Below, piece after piece: positions 16,906 to 25,170 of a DNA stretch of 42,208 nt. The notes under the pieces are model-generated. The model was given only the letters and a program-made list of their open reading frames with translations, was not told the origin of the DNA and ran no database searches. This stretch comes from Pseudomonadota bacterium. Its GTDB lineage: Bacteria > Desulfobacterota > Desulfobulbia > Desulfobulbales > CALZHT01. The DNA lies in contig JAHJJF010000094.1 of the NCBI GenBank assembly GCA_018823135.1, positions 1 through 42,208 of the forward strand, in the 5' to 3' direction. How positions within the stretch are numbered: position 1 is the stretch's first letter; every line of letters begins with the position of its first letter. A program made the position numbers and the translations under genes.

Positions 16906-17205
16906 TTAGCAGCCGCAGGTGGAGCCTGCCGCCTTGGGGCATACAGGCTTGGTGTCTTCTTTGCTGCTTGATGAATTTGTTGCACTGCAGGCTTTCTCCG
17001 CACAGGGTGTGCGGCCGTTTTTTGGAGCGCTGCTGTAGCCTTCGGAATACCATCCGCCACCTTTCAACTGAAATGAACTCATTGAAATAAGTTTTTTGAG
17101 GTCGCCTGAACAGTCGGGGCAGGTTGTTTCCGGTTCATCGGAAATGCTTTGCAAAATTTCAATAACATTTTCACAGGATTGGCATTGATACTCATATAAC
17201 GGCAT
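16906..17205 (-). CDS. FmdB family zinc ribbon protein
   Basis: This 99-residue protein begins MPLYEYQCQSCENVIEILQS, the hallmark of the FmdB/CxxC_CXXC_SSSS family. It holds a zinc ribbon with C8/C11 and C29/C32 (CPDCSGDLKKLIS). After a Gly-rich turn (GGGWYSEGY) the C-terminal third has five more cysteines (C68, C73, C89, C97 and C99 by position), ending in STCGC. The family was first suspected as a regulator of formamidase; its real role is unclear. A strong AAGGAGGAT ribosome site precedes the ATG. It is a single gene ending at the shared terminator. Confidence 0.92.
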   Translation of the reverse strand: MPLYEYQCQSCENVIEILQSISDEPETTCPDCSGDLKKLISMSSFQLKGGGWYSEGYSSAPKNGRTPCAEKACSATNSSSSKEDTKPVCPKAAGSTCGC

Positions 17206-17589
17206 TTTTCTTCATCCTCCTTACAGTGCTACAGTTCCATGCAAAAAAGCCCTTTTCGCATGATGGCGGAGTCTCTTAATAAGTGAAATTCGCCAGCTAC
17301 AAAAGAAAAGGACTTGAGTGGATCAATAGATTAATTATTCTGATAATATAGCAGGTTACGCCTTGAAATAATACTACCGGCAGGCCTGAATGTCAATGTC
17401 TCCCCCAAGATTGATTTGATTTTAAATGATGGAACGAAATTGTCGAAATTTGATTAAATCTGCTAATTTATTGAAAAAAAAATGACCTGTGAGTATAGCG
17501 ATACTATTATTGGTTTTATTGAGGGCGTATTTTTATTTATAATGACCGGACGGTTTGAGTAATTTGTTCATTGACAGGGAGGGCTGATC
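17206..17589. other. divergent intergenic region
   Basis: This stretch lies between the FmdB-like start (minus) and the signalling group start (plus). It contains the promoter listed below and a short palindromic AGTAT-AGCG-ATACT at 17492-17505 overlapping its -10 box. No gene or RNA was recognised. Confidence 0.4.
17471..17499 (+). promoter_or_regulatory. candidate sigma70-like promoter of the HDOD/GGDEF group
   Basis: TTGAAA (17471-17476) and TATAGC (17494-17499) are 17 bases apart, and the -10 box overlaps a short palindrome. The predicted start is about 85 bases before the TTG start codon at 17590. Confidence 0.4.
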
Positions 17590-17895
17590 TTGCAGGAAAT
17601 AATCACCGCTTTAGCTGCAGAAGGCATGACACTGGCACGTGATGTGTTGACTTCCGATGGGCGTATTCTTTGCGGTAAAGGGACGATATTAAATGAAAAT
17701 CTCATCGACCGTCTCAAGAAGATGGAGATTGCCCATATTGCTGTTGACGGGCATCCTGTGGAGATCGAAGGCGAGAAGACCCTTGAAGATGAGTTGAAAG
17801 ATATTGAAAAAAGATTCAGCAAGGTTGAAGATACACCGCCGCTGGTGTTCCTCAAGAAATGTATTATGGAAAAGGTTATAAAGGCCAGAAATTAG
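17590..17895 (+). CDS. small protein resembling the N-terminal region of HD-GYP proteins
   Basis: This 101-residue protein contains 'EGMTLARDVLTSDGRILCGK' (11-30) and 'GTILNENLIDRLKKMEIAHI' (31-50). That is the pattern that normally precedes the HD-GYP phosphodiesterase domain. Here it stands alone, followed by an acidic helical tail (about 62-101). Translation starts with TTG, supported by an AGGGAGGG ribosome site 7 bases upstream. The stop is 3 bases before the GTG of the HDOD gene, so the two are coupled. Function is unknown; a partner for the HDOD or GGDEF neighbours is inferred from the arrangement. Confidence 0.8.
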   Translation: MQEIITALAAEGMTLARDVLTSDGRILCGKGTILNENLIDRLKKMEIAHIAVDGHPVEIEGEKTLEDELKDIEKRFSKVEDTPPLVFLKKCIMEKVIKARN

Positions 17896-17898
17896 GGT

Positions 17899-18804
17899 GT
17901 GTCGGCCCCTGATAAATACGGATTAGACATGGATGAAGAAAAAAGAGATAAATTTAAAAAAACTCTGCGTCAGGTAAGAAATCTGCCAACATTGCCCGGC
18001 ATTGTTATCAAGCTTTCGCAGATGGCGGAAGACCCTGAGACCACAACCGAGCAGATGGGCAAGGTGATCAGTAAGGATCACATCATGGCGGCAAAACTTC
18101 TTAAGCTCGTAAATTCCGCTTTTTACGGCTTTCCCCAAAGAATAAGCTCGTTGAGCAGCGCCATCATCCTTCTGGGTTTCAACGTTATAAAGAGTTTGAT
18201 AATCAGCGCTTCAATTTTTGAGGTCATGGAAGCTCAGGATGTTGAACTCTGGGAGCATTCTCTGGGTTGCGCTGTGGTAAGCAGTGTACTTGCCAAGCGG
18301 TTGGGGGTGAGCGAGCCTGAAGAGATCAGCACCGCAGGACTTATCCACGATATCGGCAAAGTGGCCATAAAGATGGAATTGCCGAATGAATACAAACTTA
18401 TTAATAAGCTTGTTGAAGAAAATGGCTTAAGCATGATGGAGGCCGAAAGAGAAGTTCTGGGGCTTGAACATTCCGAGGTCGGAGGCTGGCTTGCAAAAAG
18501 CTGGAATCTTCCGAATAAGCTGGTGGAGCCGGTTTCATGTCATCATGATCCCAGGCTCGCAAAAGAAGAACAGCTTGCCAGCGCCATTGTCCATTTCAGC
18601 GATATCATGATCAGGGGGATGGGGTATGGGCATGGCCATGATATCTGGGTCCCCAGGTTGAGCAAAAGAGCCTGGCGACTTCTTGATTTGTCTCCTGAAG
18701 ATCTTGCTCAGATTGTTGAAGAGGTGGAAGAAAAATTATGGGATGTAAAGGGATTCAGCCTTGATGTCCAATCTGAGACTGAGGCTGATACGGCCAAGTC
18801 ATGA
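17899..18804 (+). CDS. HDOD domain signalling protein
   Basis: This 301-residue protein has an HDOD domain at about 23-220. It begins at 'RNLPTLPGIVIKLSQMAEDP', continues with 'LLKLVNSAFYGFPQRISSLS' (67-86), and reaches an HD-like motif H150-D151 (LIHDIGKV) with a later CHHDP near 214. HDOD domains are degenerate HD phosphohydrolase relatives and act mostly in signalling, often with c-di-GMP proteins; many lack enzymatic activity. The C-terminus is acidic and probably flexible. The GTG start at 17899 follows the previous stop by 3 bases; an ATG at 17929 is an alternative. The next gene on the strand is a GGDEF protein, 102 bases on. Confidence 0.9.
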   Translation: MSAPDKYGLDMDEEKRDKFKKTLRQVRNLPTLPGIVIKLSQMAEDPETTTEQMGKVISKDHIMAAKLLKLVNSAFYGFPQRISSLSSAIILLGFNVIKSLIISASIFEVMEAQDVELWEHSLGCAVVSSVLAKRLGVSEPEEISTAGLIHDIGKVAIKMELPNEYKLINKLVEENGLSMMEAEREVLGLEHSEVGGWLAKSWNLPNKLVEPVSCHHDPRLAKEEQLASAIVHFSDIMIRGMGYGHGHDIWVPRLSKRAWRLLDLSPEDLAQIVEEVEEKLWDVKGFSLDVQSETEADTAKS

Positions 18805-18906
18805 CACGCGGTAGAGGATTATTCTCCTCGGGCCGAGTTTATTCATCCTTGACGGGAATTTCTCTGCGAAAGCATCAATACATGTTCGGAAAATCTACTT
18901 GAACTA

Positions 18907-19833
18907 ATGCCAAGAATTCTGGTCGCGGGACAGGAGACCCTTTTAACGCTGCCTTTCAGGGAACTATTGCAGATTCATGGGTATGAAATTGTAGTATGTT
19001 CAAGGCTTACTGACGCTGTGGCGATAATCCTTGACGATCCCCCTGATTTTCTGATAATCGAAAAGGGCTTTGATCTTAACGGTGATGTTGGATTGATCAA
19101 AGCCTCAAAGGCATGCCTGCAGAAGGCGAATATGCCCATTCTTCTGATTCTTGACGAAGATCTCGTCTCGACCCTTGATTGGAATCTTTATCTCATCGAT
19201 GATATTATCATCCGTCCTTATTCTCCCGAACTGCTTCTCGCCCGCGTCCATCTTGCCGAATCACGCATGAATCGGGTTTTTGATAATAATCCCCTGACTC
19301 GTCTTCCTGGTAACACTTCAATTCTCAAAGCTATACAGAAAGTACTGGGGCGGGATTCCTGTTTTGCCGTCTGCTATGTGGATATTGATAATTTTAAACC
19401 GTATAATGATCGTTATGGATTTTCCCGGGGTGATGAGGTGATTATCATGACGGGTAGAATAATTGTCAATGTCATAGAAGAAATGTCCCGGGACGGCAGT
19501 TTTGTTGGTCATATCGGAGGGGATGATTTTGTCTTTATTCTCAGGGAAGAGCATGTCATCTCAGTTTGTGAGAAGATTCTTGTAAATTTTGAACTCGTGA
19601 AAAATATGTTTCTGAGTGCCGTTGATATCAAGGCTGGGAGTTTTGTGGGCAAGGATCGAAAAGGGAATGAAAACAATTTTGACCTCCTGAGTCTTTCGAT
19701 TGGAGTAATAATAACCGAGCCGGGAAAATATTCGCATTACGGCGAAGTAACCGAGGCTGCCTCGCAAATGAAAAGTTATGTGAAAAAGAGGTCCGGGAGT
19801 AATTTTTTTATCGACCGGCGGGAGATACTGTGA
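18907..19833 (+). CDS. pseudo-receiver GGDEF protein (GGDDF variant)
   Basis: This 308-residue protein has an N-terminal receiver-like fold (about 1-118). Where the phosphoacceptor Asp should be there is Glu52 (DFLIIEKG), and the conserved Lys is Arg103 (IIRPYSP), so phosphorylation in the usual way is unlikely. A GGDEF domain follows (about 128-305): 'NNPLTRLPGNTSI', VDIDNFKPYNDRYGF at 158-172 and the signature GGDDF at 204-208. No I-site RxxD is seen five residues before the signature. GGDDF variants occur in this subfamily; whether it makes c-di-GMP or only binds nucleotides cannot be read from sequence. There is no strong ribosome site. Confidence 0.88.
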   Translation: MPRILVAGQETLLTLPFRELLQIHGYEIVVCSRLTDAVAIILDDPPDFLIIEKGFDLNGDVGLIKASKACLQKANMPILLILDEDLVSTLDWNLYLIDDIIIRPYSPELLLARVHLAESRMNRVFDNNPLTRLPGNTSILKAIQKVLGRDSCFAVCYVDIDNFKPYNDRYGFSRGDEVIIMTGRIIVNVIEEMSRDGSFVGHIGGDDFVFILREEHVISVCEKILVNFELVKNMFLSAVDIKAGSFVGKDRKGNENNFDLLSLSIGVIITEPGKYSHYGEVTEAASQMKSYVKKRSGSNFFIDRREIL

Positions 19834-20156
19834 CTTGGAATGTGCAGTTAAATATAATAATATTGATAATTGCGGAAAAAGTCTGTGGTTAATTTTTTTG
19901 AAGGAGGGTATTGATGCAACATGGTTCCATTTATATGTTGTAGTAATTTTAATTGTACAAGTGCTGTGTCCTGCAGTTGATGATGATATATTTACTTTAA
20001 CTGGTTTGCTTCCGTCCTGTTCTGCTATGCCATCCTTATCAGTATAATCCTGTCGTTTCACTGCCGTAAGAATGGGCCACCGATAATTGGTCGTTATTTA
20101 TTGTTACTGCATAGGTATCATATATGAGTAAAATCTATTGTCTGGAGGATAAATCA

Positions 20157-20243
20157 ATGAATGACTTTAATGGATTGGTGGAAAGCAGGGCTATAAAATC
20201 AAAAGATTTTATAGCAGAAAAAACAAATAATTTTAACTTTTGA
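20157..20243 (+). CDS. possible 28-residue small protein or leader peptide
   Basis: An ATG at 20157 lies 7 bases after GGAGG and opens a 28-codon frame (MNDFNGLVES... ending NNFNF). The middle of the frame is a perfect stem-loop (20190-20215). It is too short to judge by composition and has no recognised relative. It could be a translated leader or chance. Confidence 0.3.
   Translation: MNDFNGLVESRAIKSKDFIAEKTNNFNF
20190..20215. repeat. perfect 11-bp inverted repeat
   Basis: Arms GCTATAAAATC (20190-20200) and GATTTTATAGC (20205-20215) surround a 4-base AAAA loop, inside the small ORF and about 260 bases before the mucR-like start. It is not followed by a T-run, so an intrinsic terminator is unlikely; an operator is possible. 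Confidence 0.6.
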
Positions 20244-20474
20244 TAATTTTATTAATTCTGCTTTAATATACAATATGTATGTACTTGAAATTTCCCGGCC
20301 TACAATATTTGCTATTTTCATGAAAAATTCTTGTGAGTCTCCTGCAATTTTTTGCTAATATACTGGAAGTAGTTATATTTTTTACTTGAAAAAAGATCTT
20401 GATATGTGAAAAGATTTAGGATAACACGAAAGAATCTAGAGATATCCAGTCTTTTATTAACAAGGAGGCAAAGT

Positions 20475-20939
20475 ATGAACAAATCACTGGTGGAGATGGC
20501 CGCCGAACTTGTCCAGTCTCAATGTGCATCAAAAGGGATGACTACTGAAGAAATCACCTTTGCATTACAAAACACCTTTAAAGCCCTTCAAGGTCTGCAG
20601 GCAAACGAAGTCGGGCAACAGGGCACAGAGGGCACAATTTCCATGGAGTCCGGTATTGGAACGACTCTGAGTCCTGAAAAATCAATTCAGAAGAATAAGA
20701 TAGTCTGTCTTGAATGCGGGCAGGAATTCAGGATGCTTTCACCAAAGCACCTCAAATCACATGGACTGAGCGGCAAAGAATATCGTGTGAAATGGGGTTT
20801 TTCTCTCAGGCAGCCATTATGCGCCAAAGCGCTCTCCGAACGCCGGAAAAAAGCCGGGAAGGCAAGAGGGCTTCCGGAGAATCTCAGAAAGGCAATTGCC
20901 AAGAGAACCAAAGGGAAAAAGACTTCTGCAAAGAAGTGA
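20475..20939 (+). CDS. MucR/Ros family zinc-finger transcriptional regulator
   Basis: This 154-residue regulator has an N-terminal helical part, where MucR proteins oligomerise, and a C2H2-type zinc finger C78-x2-C81-x10-H92-x3-H96. The signature 'CLECGQEFRMLSPKHLKSHG' follows, then 'YRVKWGFSLRQPLCAKALSE', as in Ros/MucR. The tail is very basic (RRKKAGKARG, then KRTKGKKTSAKK). These proteins bind A/T-rich DNA and often silence many genes. The start at 20475 is chosen because AAGGAGG lies 6 bases before it; a GTG at 20406 extends the frame but has no support. It stands alone between two long A/T-rich spacers, which may contain its own operators. Confidence 0.93.
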   Translation: MNKSLVEMAAELVQSQCASKGMTTEEITFALQNTFKALQGLQANEVGQQGTEGTISMESGIGTTLSPEKSIQKNKIVCLECGQEFRMLSPKHLKSHGLSGKEYRVKWGFSLRQPLCAKALSERRKKAGKARGLPENLRKAIAKRTKGKKTSAKK

Positions 20940-21556
20940 TAATGATTGAAGCTGAGTTTACATAATTGGGGAACTGTAATTATCACATCGTGCAACAAAA
21001 AATGCATTGTTGAAATGTTTAATCTCTTTGTCCGAACATGAAATTGTTACCCTTTATGCATGTTCTTTTCGAGTTGTGGGAGTTTTCAATTCCTTTCCAC
21101 ACCGTATAAGTGTATCCACCAGTTGCTGCGGCTCTGACATATCTCATGCATGATTACGACTGTGCTCTTGCGAATATCGCCTGACTTTGATACAAAGGTA
21201 TCCTGTACTGTTTCAGGGTGCCTTTTTTATTTTATTGTGAAAAAACTGGTCCTCTCCGAGTCTTGTTTCTCTCTACTTGGCCAAGTCATAGTCAGTTGGC
21301 TTTACCTTAAAGTAATGTAATGTGTAAGGCCATGGGTACAAACTAACTGAGTAACCCTAGGATAATTTTAAAATCGTTATAGGGTTTGAAGATTTTGTGA
21401 GGTTGTGGTTGTTCTTAAAAACTTCGATGTCGTCGCTTAACTGTGCCTTTGATACGAGTTGTGTGTTTACAAACCCCTGCAATGGGGAAATCAAAGCCGT
21501 ATCCTCTGAGCCCGGCTCTTTACTAAAAATTTAAATCGAATATTTGTTTATCCGCT
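20940..21556. other. long spacer between mucR-like gene and murI
   Basis: These 617 bases contain a terminator at 21197-21240 that lies about 260 bases after the preceding stop, so an untranslated RNA may end there. The half after the terminator (21240-21556) contains no convincing ORF. murI itself lacks a recognisable Shine-Dalgarno, so its leader starts somewhere here. Confidence 0.45.
21197..21240 (+). terminator. Rho-independent terminator (G-U containing stem)
   Basis: GGTATCCTG (21197-21205) pairs with CAGGGTGCC (21214-21222) through nine pairs including two G-U, around an 8-base loop, followed by TTTTTTATTTTATT. Orientation is plus. The closest upstream plus-strand gene is the mucR-like gene, 257 bases away. 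Confidence 0.65.
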
Positions 21557-22354
21557 ATGATTGGTGTGTTTGATTCGGGAGTCGGGGGCATGACAGTCTC
21601 CCGGGCCATTGAGAAAATTTTGCCGGCTTATCGGCAGATATATTTCGGTGATCTTGCCAGGTCACCTTATGGCTCTAAAAGTCCTGCAACGATTACCCGG
21701 TATGCTTTCGAAAATACCGAATTTCTCTTATCCAAGGGGGCAACACTCATTGTCGTTGCCTGCAATTCCGCCGCAAGCGCCGCAGCTGAGAGTTTGAGCA
21801 AGGCATTTGATGTGCCGATTTTTGAAGTAATTACTCCGGCGGTTGAAAGTTCTGTAGAATCCTCCGCTAGGGGCCGCATAGGAGTAATCGGCACCCGGGC
21901 GACAATTATGAGCGGGATCTACGAGAAAAAAATCAGGGAAATCGATCCGTCATTTCAGGTGTTTTCAACGGAATGCCCTCTACTCGTTCCTCTGGTCGAA
22001 GAAGGTTGGAGCAACAAAAAGGAAACAAAAACGATTCTCAAGAGTTATCTCAATCCTCTCAAGTATAAAGCCATAGATACTCTGGTTCTGGGCTGCACGC
22101 ATTATCCGCTGCTAAAGGATTTGATTCAGCCGCGGATAGGAAAGGGGGTCAGGATCATCGATTCATCAGAAACAGTGGCGGCGGGCCTTAAGACTTATCT
22201 TGAAAATAATCCGGAAATTGCCGCTTCGTTATGTAAATCCGGTGTAAATCAATATTATGTTTCAGATATTACCGAGGCCGCCAAGATAACAGCAAGACGA
22301 ATTTTCGGGCGTGAAATCCTCCTGGAGCCTGTTTCCAGTTATAAAACAGGCTAA
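21557..22354 (+). CDS. murI: glutamate racemase
   Basis: This 265-residue enzyme makes D-glutamate for peptidoglycan. The N-terminus MIGVFDSGVGGMTV carries the substrate-binding Asp6-Ser7. The two catalytic cysteines are C69 (VACNSAA) and C180 (GCTHYP), each in its usual motif. Length fits the family. It is first in a compact plus-strand unit with lolA (18 bases on) and a radical SAM gene. No Shine-Dalgarno is evident before the ATG, but the start matches homologues. Confidence 0.97.
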   Translation: MIGVFDSGVGGMTVSRAIEKILPAYRQIYFGDLARSPYGSKSPATITRYAFENTEFLLSKGATLIVVACNSAASAAAESLSKAFDVPIFEVITPAVESSVESSARGRIGVIGTRATIMSGIYEKKIREIDPSFQVFSTECPLLVPLVEEGWSNKKETKTILKSYLNPLKYKAIDTLVLGCTHYPLLKDLIQPRIGKGVRIIDSSETVAAGLKTYLENNPEIAASLCKSGVNQYYVSDITEAAKITARRIFGREILLEPVSSYKTG

Positions 22355-22372
22355 ATCCAAGCGTGAATACAA

Positions 22373-23080
22373 ATGAACCACTCATATAAAACAATATTTG
22401 TTTTAACATTTGCTGCAATTTTTTTCGGTTTTACTTTTACCATGGCTCAGATTCCAGGACCATTGGAAATCGCCGGTTCTTTGCAGAAAGCATATGAAAA
22501 AACCAGGAGCATCTCTGCGGATTTTGACCAGAAGACAACGGTTACCATGACCGGCAGGGACAGGCATGGTGCTGGGAAACTGGTAATTCTCAAGCCCGGA
22601 CAAATGCGTTGGGATTATCTTACGCCTGATAAACAGGTGATCATCTGTGACGGTGAGACGATTACCATGTATTTTGAAAAGAACCGGCAATTGATCGCAG
22701 GCTCTGCCCGTGAGTATATCAGTTCAGATGTGACCTACTCATTTTTTACAGGGACCGGGGACATAATCAGGGATTTCGAGGTTAGTGCACCGGATGAGGA
22801 TATACTGACCTTGGAGAGTTCCCACGGTATTGATCAGAAAATACTCCCTGCCGATGATACCTATGTCATCAAACTCATCCCCAGAAAGCCGCATCCTCAG
22901 GTAGACTATATTCATGCATGGGTGCAGAAAGATTCTTTTTTAATCAGCAGGTTACAGATTGTCGATCTTTTTGGCAGCATCACCGACCTCACCTTTACTC
23001 ATATCAAAACCAATATCCCAGTTGATGCCGGATATTTCAATTTCGCCCCGCCCCCGGATACGGAGATTATAGTAAATTAA
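22373..23080 (+). CDS. lolA: outer-membrane lipoprotein carrier protein LolA
   Basis: This 235-residue periplasmic protein has a signal peptide (about 1-25, cleavage probably after TMA). Typical LolA sequence follows: 'LQKAYEKTRSISADFDQKT' at about 37-55, a basic turn, then GKLVILKPGQMRWDY and 'KQVIICDGETITMYFEKNRQ'. LolA ferries lipoproteins from LolCDE in the inner membrane to the outer membrane. Length is slightly above E. coli LolA (203). It ends directly against the radical SAM start (TAA then ATG), so the two are translationally linked. Confidence 0.93.
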   Translation: MNHSYKTIFVLTFAAIFFGFTFTMAQIPGPLEIAGSLQKAYEKTRSISADFDQKTTVTMTGRDRHGAGKLVILKPGQMRWDYLTPDKQVIICDGETITMYFEKNRQLIAGSAREYISSDVTYSFFTGTGDIIRDFEVSAPDEDILTLESSHGIDQKILPADDTYVIKLIPRKPHPQVDYIHAWVQKDSFLISRLQIVDLFGSITDLTFTHIKTNIPVDAGYFNFAPPPDTEIIVN

Positions 23081-24907
23081 ATGACCCGACCCAGGAGGGA
23101 CCAGTTCAGGATAGCGCTGATTGCCATGCCCTGGCACCTTTTTAACCGGCCATCTTTGCAGCTCGGAACCCTTAAAGCGTATATCGAGAAGGAATGCCCC
23201 TGGGTGGAAGTTACGGTTTTTCATCCATACCTTGAAGTTGCGGCAGCAATCGGCACCTCCTTGTACCAAAAAATCTCACTGGATGTCTGGGCGTCTGAAG
23301 CCCTCTACGGATCGATCCTCTTCCCGGACCAATTTGATACAAACAAAAAGCTGTTTGATCAGACATTCAATACGGATAAAAAGTCAAAGTCTATTGATTT
23401 TAGAGGACTCCGCAGGATTCTGGAAAGACAGCTTGAGGATTTTATTCAGAATAATGACTGGAGCGGTTTTCATCTTGCCGGGTTTTCAGTATGTTTCAGT
23501 CAGCTCCTCTCGTCATTGTCCGCAACAGAAAAATTAAAGGAGGTTTGCCCGGATTTGCCCATTGTTTTCGGGGGATCAACCTGTGTCCCGCATGTGTCGG
23601 AATCTTTATTGCGGGTATTTCCCCAGGTGGATTATGTTATCAGCGGTGAGGGGGAAAAGCCCCTTGTGAATCTCTGCGGGCACCTTTCGGGCCGTGACCG
23701 GGAATTGATTCCTCAGGTTCTTTGCCGTGATAAAGTTTCAAAAGTTTCCCTTGATATTATTGTTGGATCGGGCCAGCTCAAGGATCTTTCATCATTACCG
23801 GTTCCTGATTACACCGGCTATTTCAAGGAGATGGCAGTCTGCTTTGCTCATGAACCCTTTATCCCTGAATTACCCGTTGAGTTCTCCAGGGGATGCTGGT
23901 GGGGTAAATGTTCGTTTTGCAACCTGAATCTGGAATGGCGAGGGTATAGATCAAAGAAGCCGGAACAGATGCTGCAGGAAGTTGAAATCCTTGCCGACAG
24001 ATTCAATTGTCTTGATTTTTGCTTTGCTGATAACGCCCTTCCGGTGCTGGATGCCGTTGTTTTTTTTAAAGAAACCGGTAAATCTCAACAGGATTTTCGT
24101 TTTTTTGCTGAAGTAAGGGTCAACCAGTGCGGGGAAAACCTTGCCTTTATGAAAAATGGCGGGCTTGCGGTTGTTCAGGTTGGGATTGAGGCATTAAGCG
24201 ACGGGTTGCTCAAGAAACTTACCAAGGGTGCCACGGTTATCGAAAATATCGCGGTGATGCGGGATGCTCTTTCTCTGGGGATAGAGCTTGAGGGCAATTT
24301 GATTGTCGAGTTTCCAGGAAGCACCGAAGATGAAGTGGATGAAACCCTCAAAAATCTCGATTATGTCCTGCCGTTTCGGCCGTTGTCCACAGCCGCTTTT
24401 TTTCTTGGGCATGGCAGCCCGGTAGCATGTGACCCGGAGAAATACGGTATCCGGGCAATTGTTCATCATTGGAAGAACAGGGCGATTTTTCCTGCTCATG
24501 TATTGAGTAATCTCAAGCTGCTTATCGATGATTATCACGGCGACCGTGTGAAGCAGAGAGCACGCTGGAGTCCGGTAGTCAAAAAGGTGTTGGCGTGGCG
24601 TAAATTTCATCAGGAACGCCAGAGTTCAATGTTGGAAAAGCCCATGCTCTCCTATCGTGACGGAGGAAGTTTCCTGATTATCAGGCAGGAAATTCCGGGA
24701 CAGTCCGTTCTTCATCATCGGCTGAAGGGAGTATCACGGAAGATATATCTGTTTTGCATGGAAATCTCTGATATTGACGCGATGGAAGCCCATTTCGGCA
24801 TAGACAGGATGAAACTTTCGGCTTTTCTCGGCGATCTTGTCGACAAAAAACTTATGTTTACTGACGGCAAGCGATTTCTGGCCCTGGCTGTCAGGAAGGG
24901 AAAATAG
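23081..24907 (+). CDS. cobalamin-binding-type radical SAM protein (RiPP-maturase-like)
   Basis: This 608-residue protein has an N-terminal B12-binding-like Rossmann domain (about 10-200; 'GFSVCFSQLLSSL', IVFGGS and the usual DYVISGEGEKPL at 184-195). A radical SAM domain (about 265-470) follows, with the cluster motif RGCWWGKCSFC giving C272, C277 and C280. A helical C-terminal domain (about 480-608) completes it. The 'RGCWWG' motif is typical of the radical SAM group named for RiPP maturation. The cysteine spacing is CX4CX2C rather than CX3CX2C, read directly from the DNA. The reaction is unknown: methylation or other radical chemistry on a peptide or cofactor is inferred. It abuts lolA, and cobalamin genes follow 264 bases later. 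No RiPP precursor is recognised nearby. Confidence 0.85.
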   Translation: MTRPRRDQFRIALIAMPWHLFNRPSLQLGTLKAYIEKECPWVEVTVFHPYLEVAAAIGTSLYQKISLDVWASEALYGSILFPDQFDTNKKLFDQTFNTDKKSKSIDFRGLRRILERQLEDFIQNNDWSGFHLAGFSVCFSQLLSSLSATEKLKEVCPDLPIVFGGSTCVPHVSESLLRVFPQVDYVISGEGEKPLVNLCGHLSGRDRELIPQVLCRDKVSKVSLDIIVGSGQLKDLSSLPVPDYTGYFKEMAVCFAHEPFIPELPVEFSRGCWWGKCSFCNLNLEWRGYRSKKPEQMLQEVEILADRFNCLDFCFADNALPVLDAVVFFKETGKSQQDFRFFAEVRVNQCGENLAFMKNGGLAVVQVGIEALSDGLLKKLTKGATVIENIAVMRDALSLGIELEGNLIVEFPGSTEDEVDETLKNLDYVLPFRPLSTAAFFLGHGSPVACDPEKYGIRAIVHHWKNRAIFPAHVLSNLKLLIDDYHGDRVKQRARWSPVVKKVLAWRKFHQERQSSMLEKPMLSYRDGGSFLIIRQEIPGQSVLHHRLKGVSRKIYLFCMEISDIDAMEAHFGIDRMKLSAFLGDLVDKKLMFTDGKRFLALAVRKGK

Positions 24908-24920
24908 CCCGCATTTCTTT

Positions 24921-24934
24921 ACCAAATATTTGGT
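24921..24934. repeat. perfect 14-bp palindrome after the radical SAM gene
   Basis: ACCAAATATTTGGT is a perfect palindrome 14 bases past the stop. It lies in the 263-base spacer before cobU, just ahead of a 28-codon ORF (24940-25026) lacking a strong ribosome site. It could bind a dimeric regulator; nothing identifies which. Confidence 0.4.
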
Positions 24935-25170
24935 GAAAAATGGATAATTCATTGAAACATGTGTTTTCTGGATTGATGCATATTTTGTTCGATAGAACAC
25001 AGTATTATAAGATAATAATTTCTTAAGCATGCCACTTATTGGCCAAGGGCGAGACGAACCAGCCACATCTCCTGTGTCGCAGGGAGTTCAGCATACCAGA
25101 AGTAGATCTAAACTCCCTGTTTCTTGTATCTGTAGCTGTCTCGACTCGTGAGAAATACGGGATAAAACTG

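Larger units (their letters stand above)
19834..20474. other. long A/T-rich spacer before the MucR-like gene
   Basis: These 641 bases hold a small ORF with a good ribosome site (20157-20243, listed), an 11-bp perfect inverted repeat, and a 14-bp palindrome ATTTTCATGAAAAT at about 20316-20329. They also hold a 9-codon ORF at about 19914 behind GAAGGAGGG. High A/T content and palindromes fit a regulatory region for a Ros/MucR-type protein, which often controls its own gene. A long minus-strand frame (19561-20061) lies mostly opposite the GGDEF gene and is not accepted. Confidence 0.45.

Noticed and set aside
19561-20061. 166-codon minus-strand frame
   Set aside because: Largely opposite the GGDEF gene; composition is unlike a protein and no start signal is seen.
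23000-25100. RiPP precursor peptide near the radical SAM gene
   Set aside because: Only a 28-codon frame at 24940 without a good ribosome site or leader-like features was found.
24908-25170. Cobalamin riboswitch before cobU
   Set aside because: No B12 box or the other conserved segments could be found by eye; a covariance search would decide.
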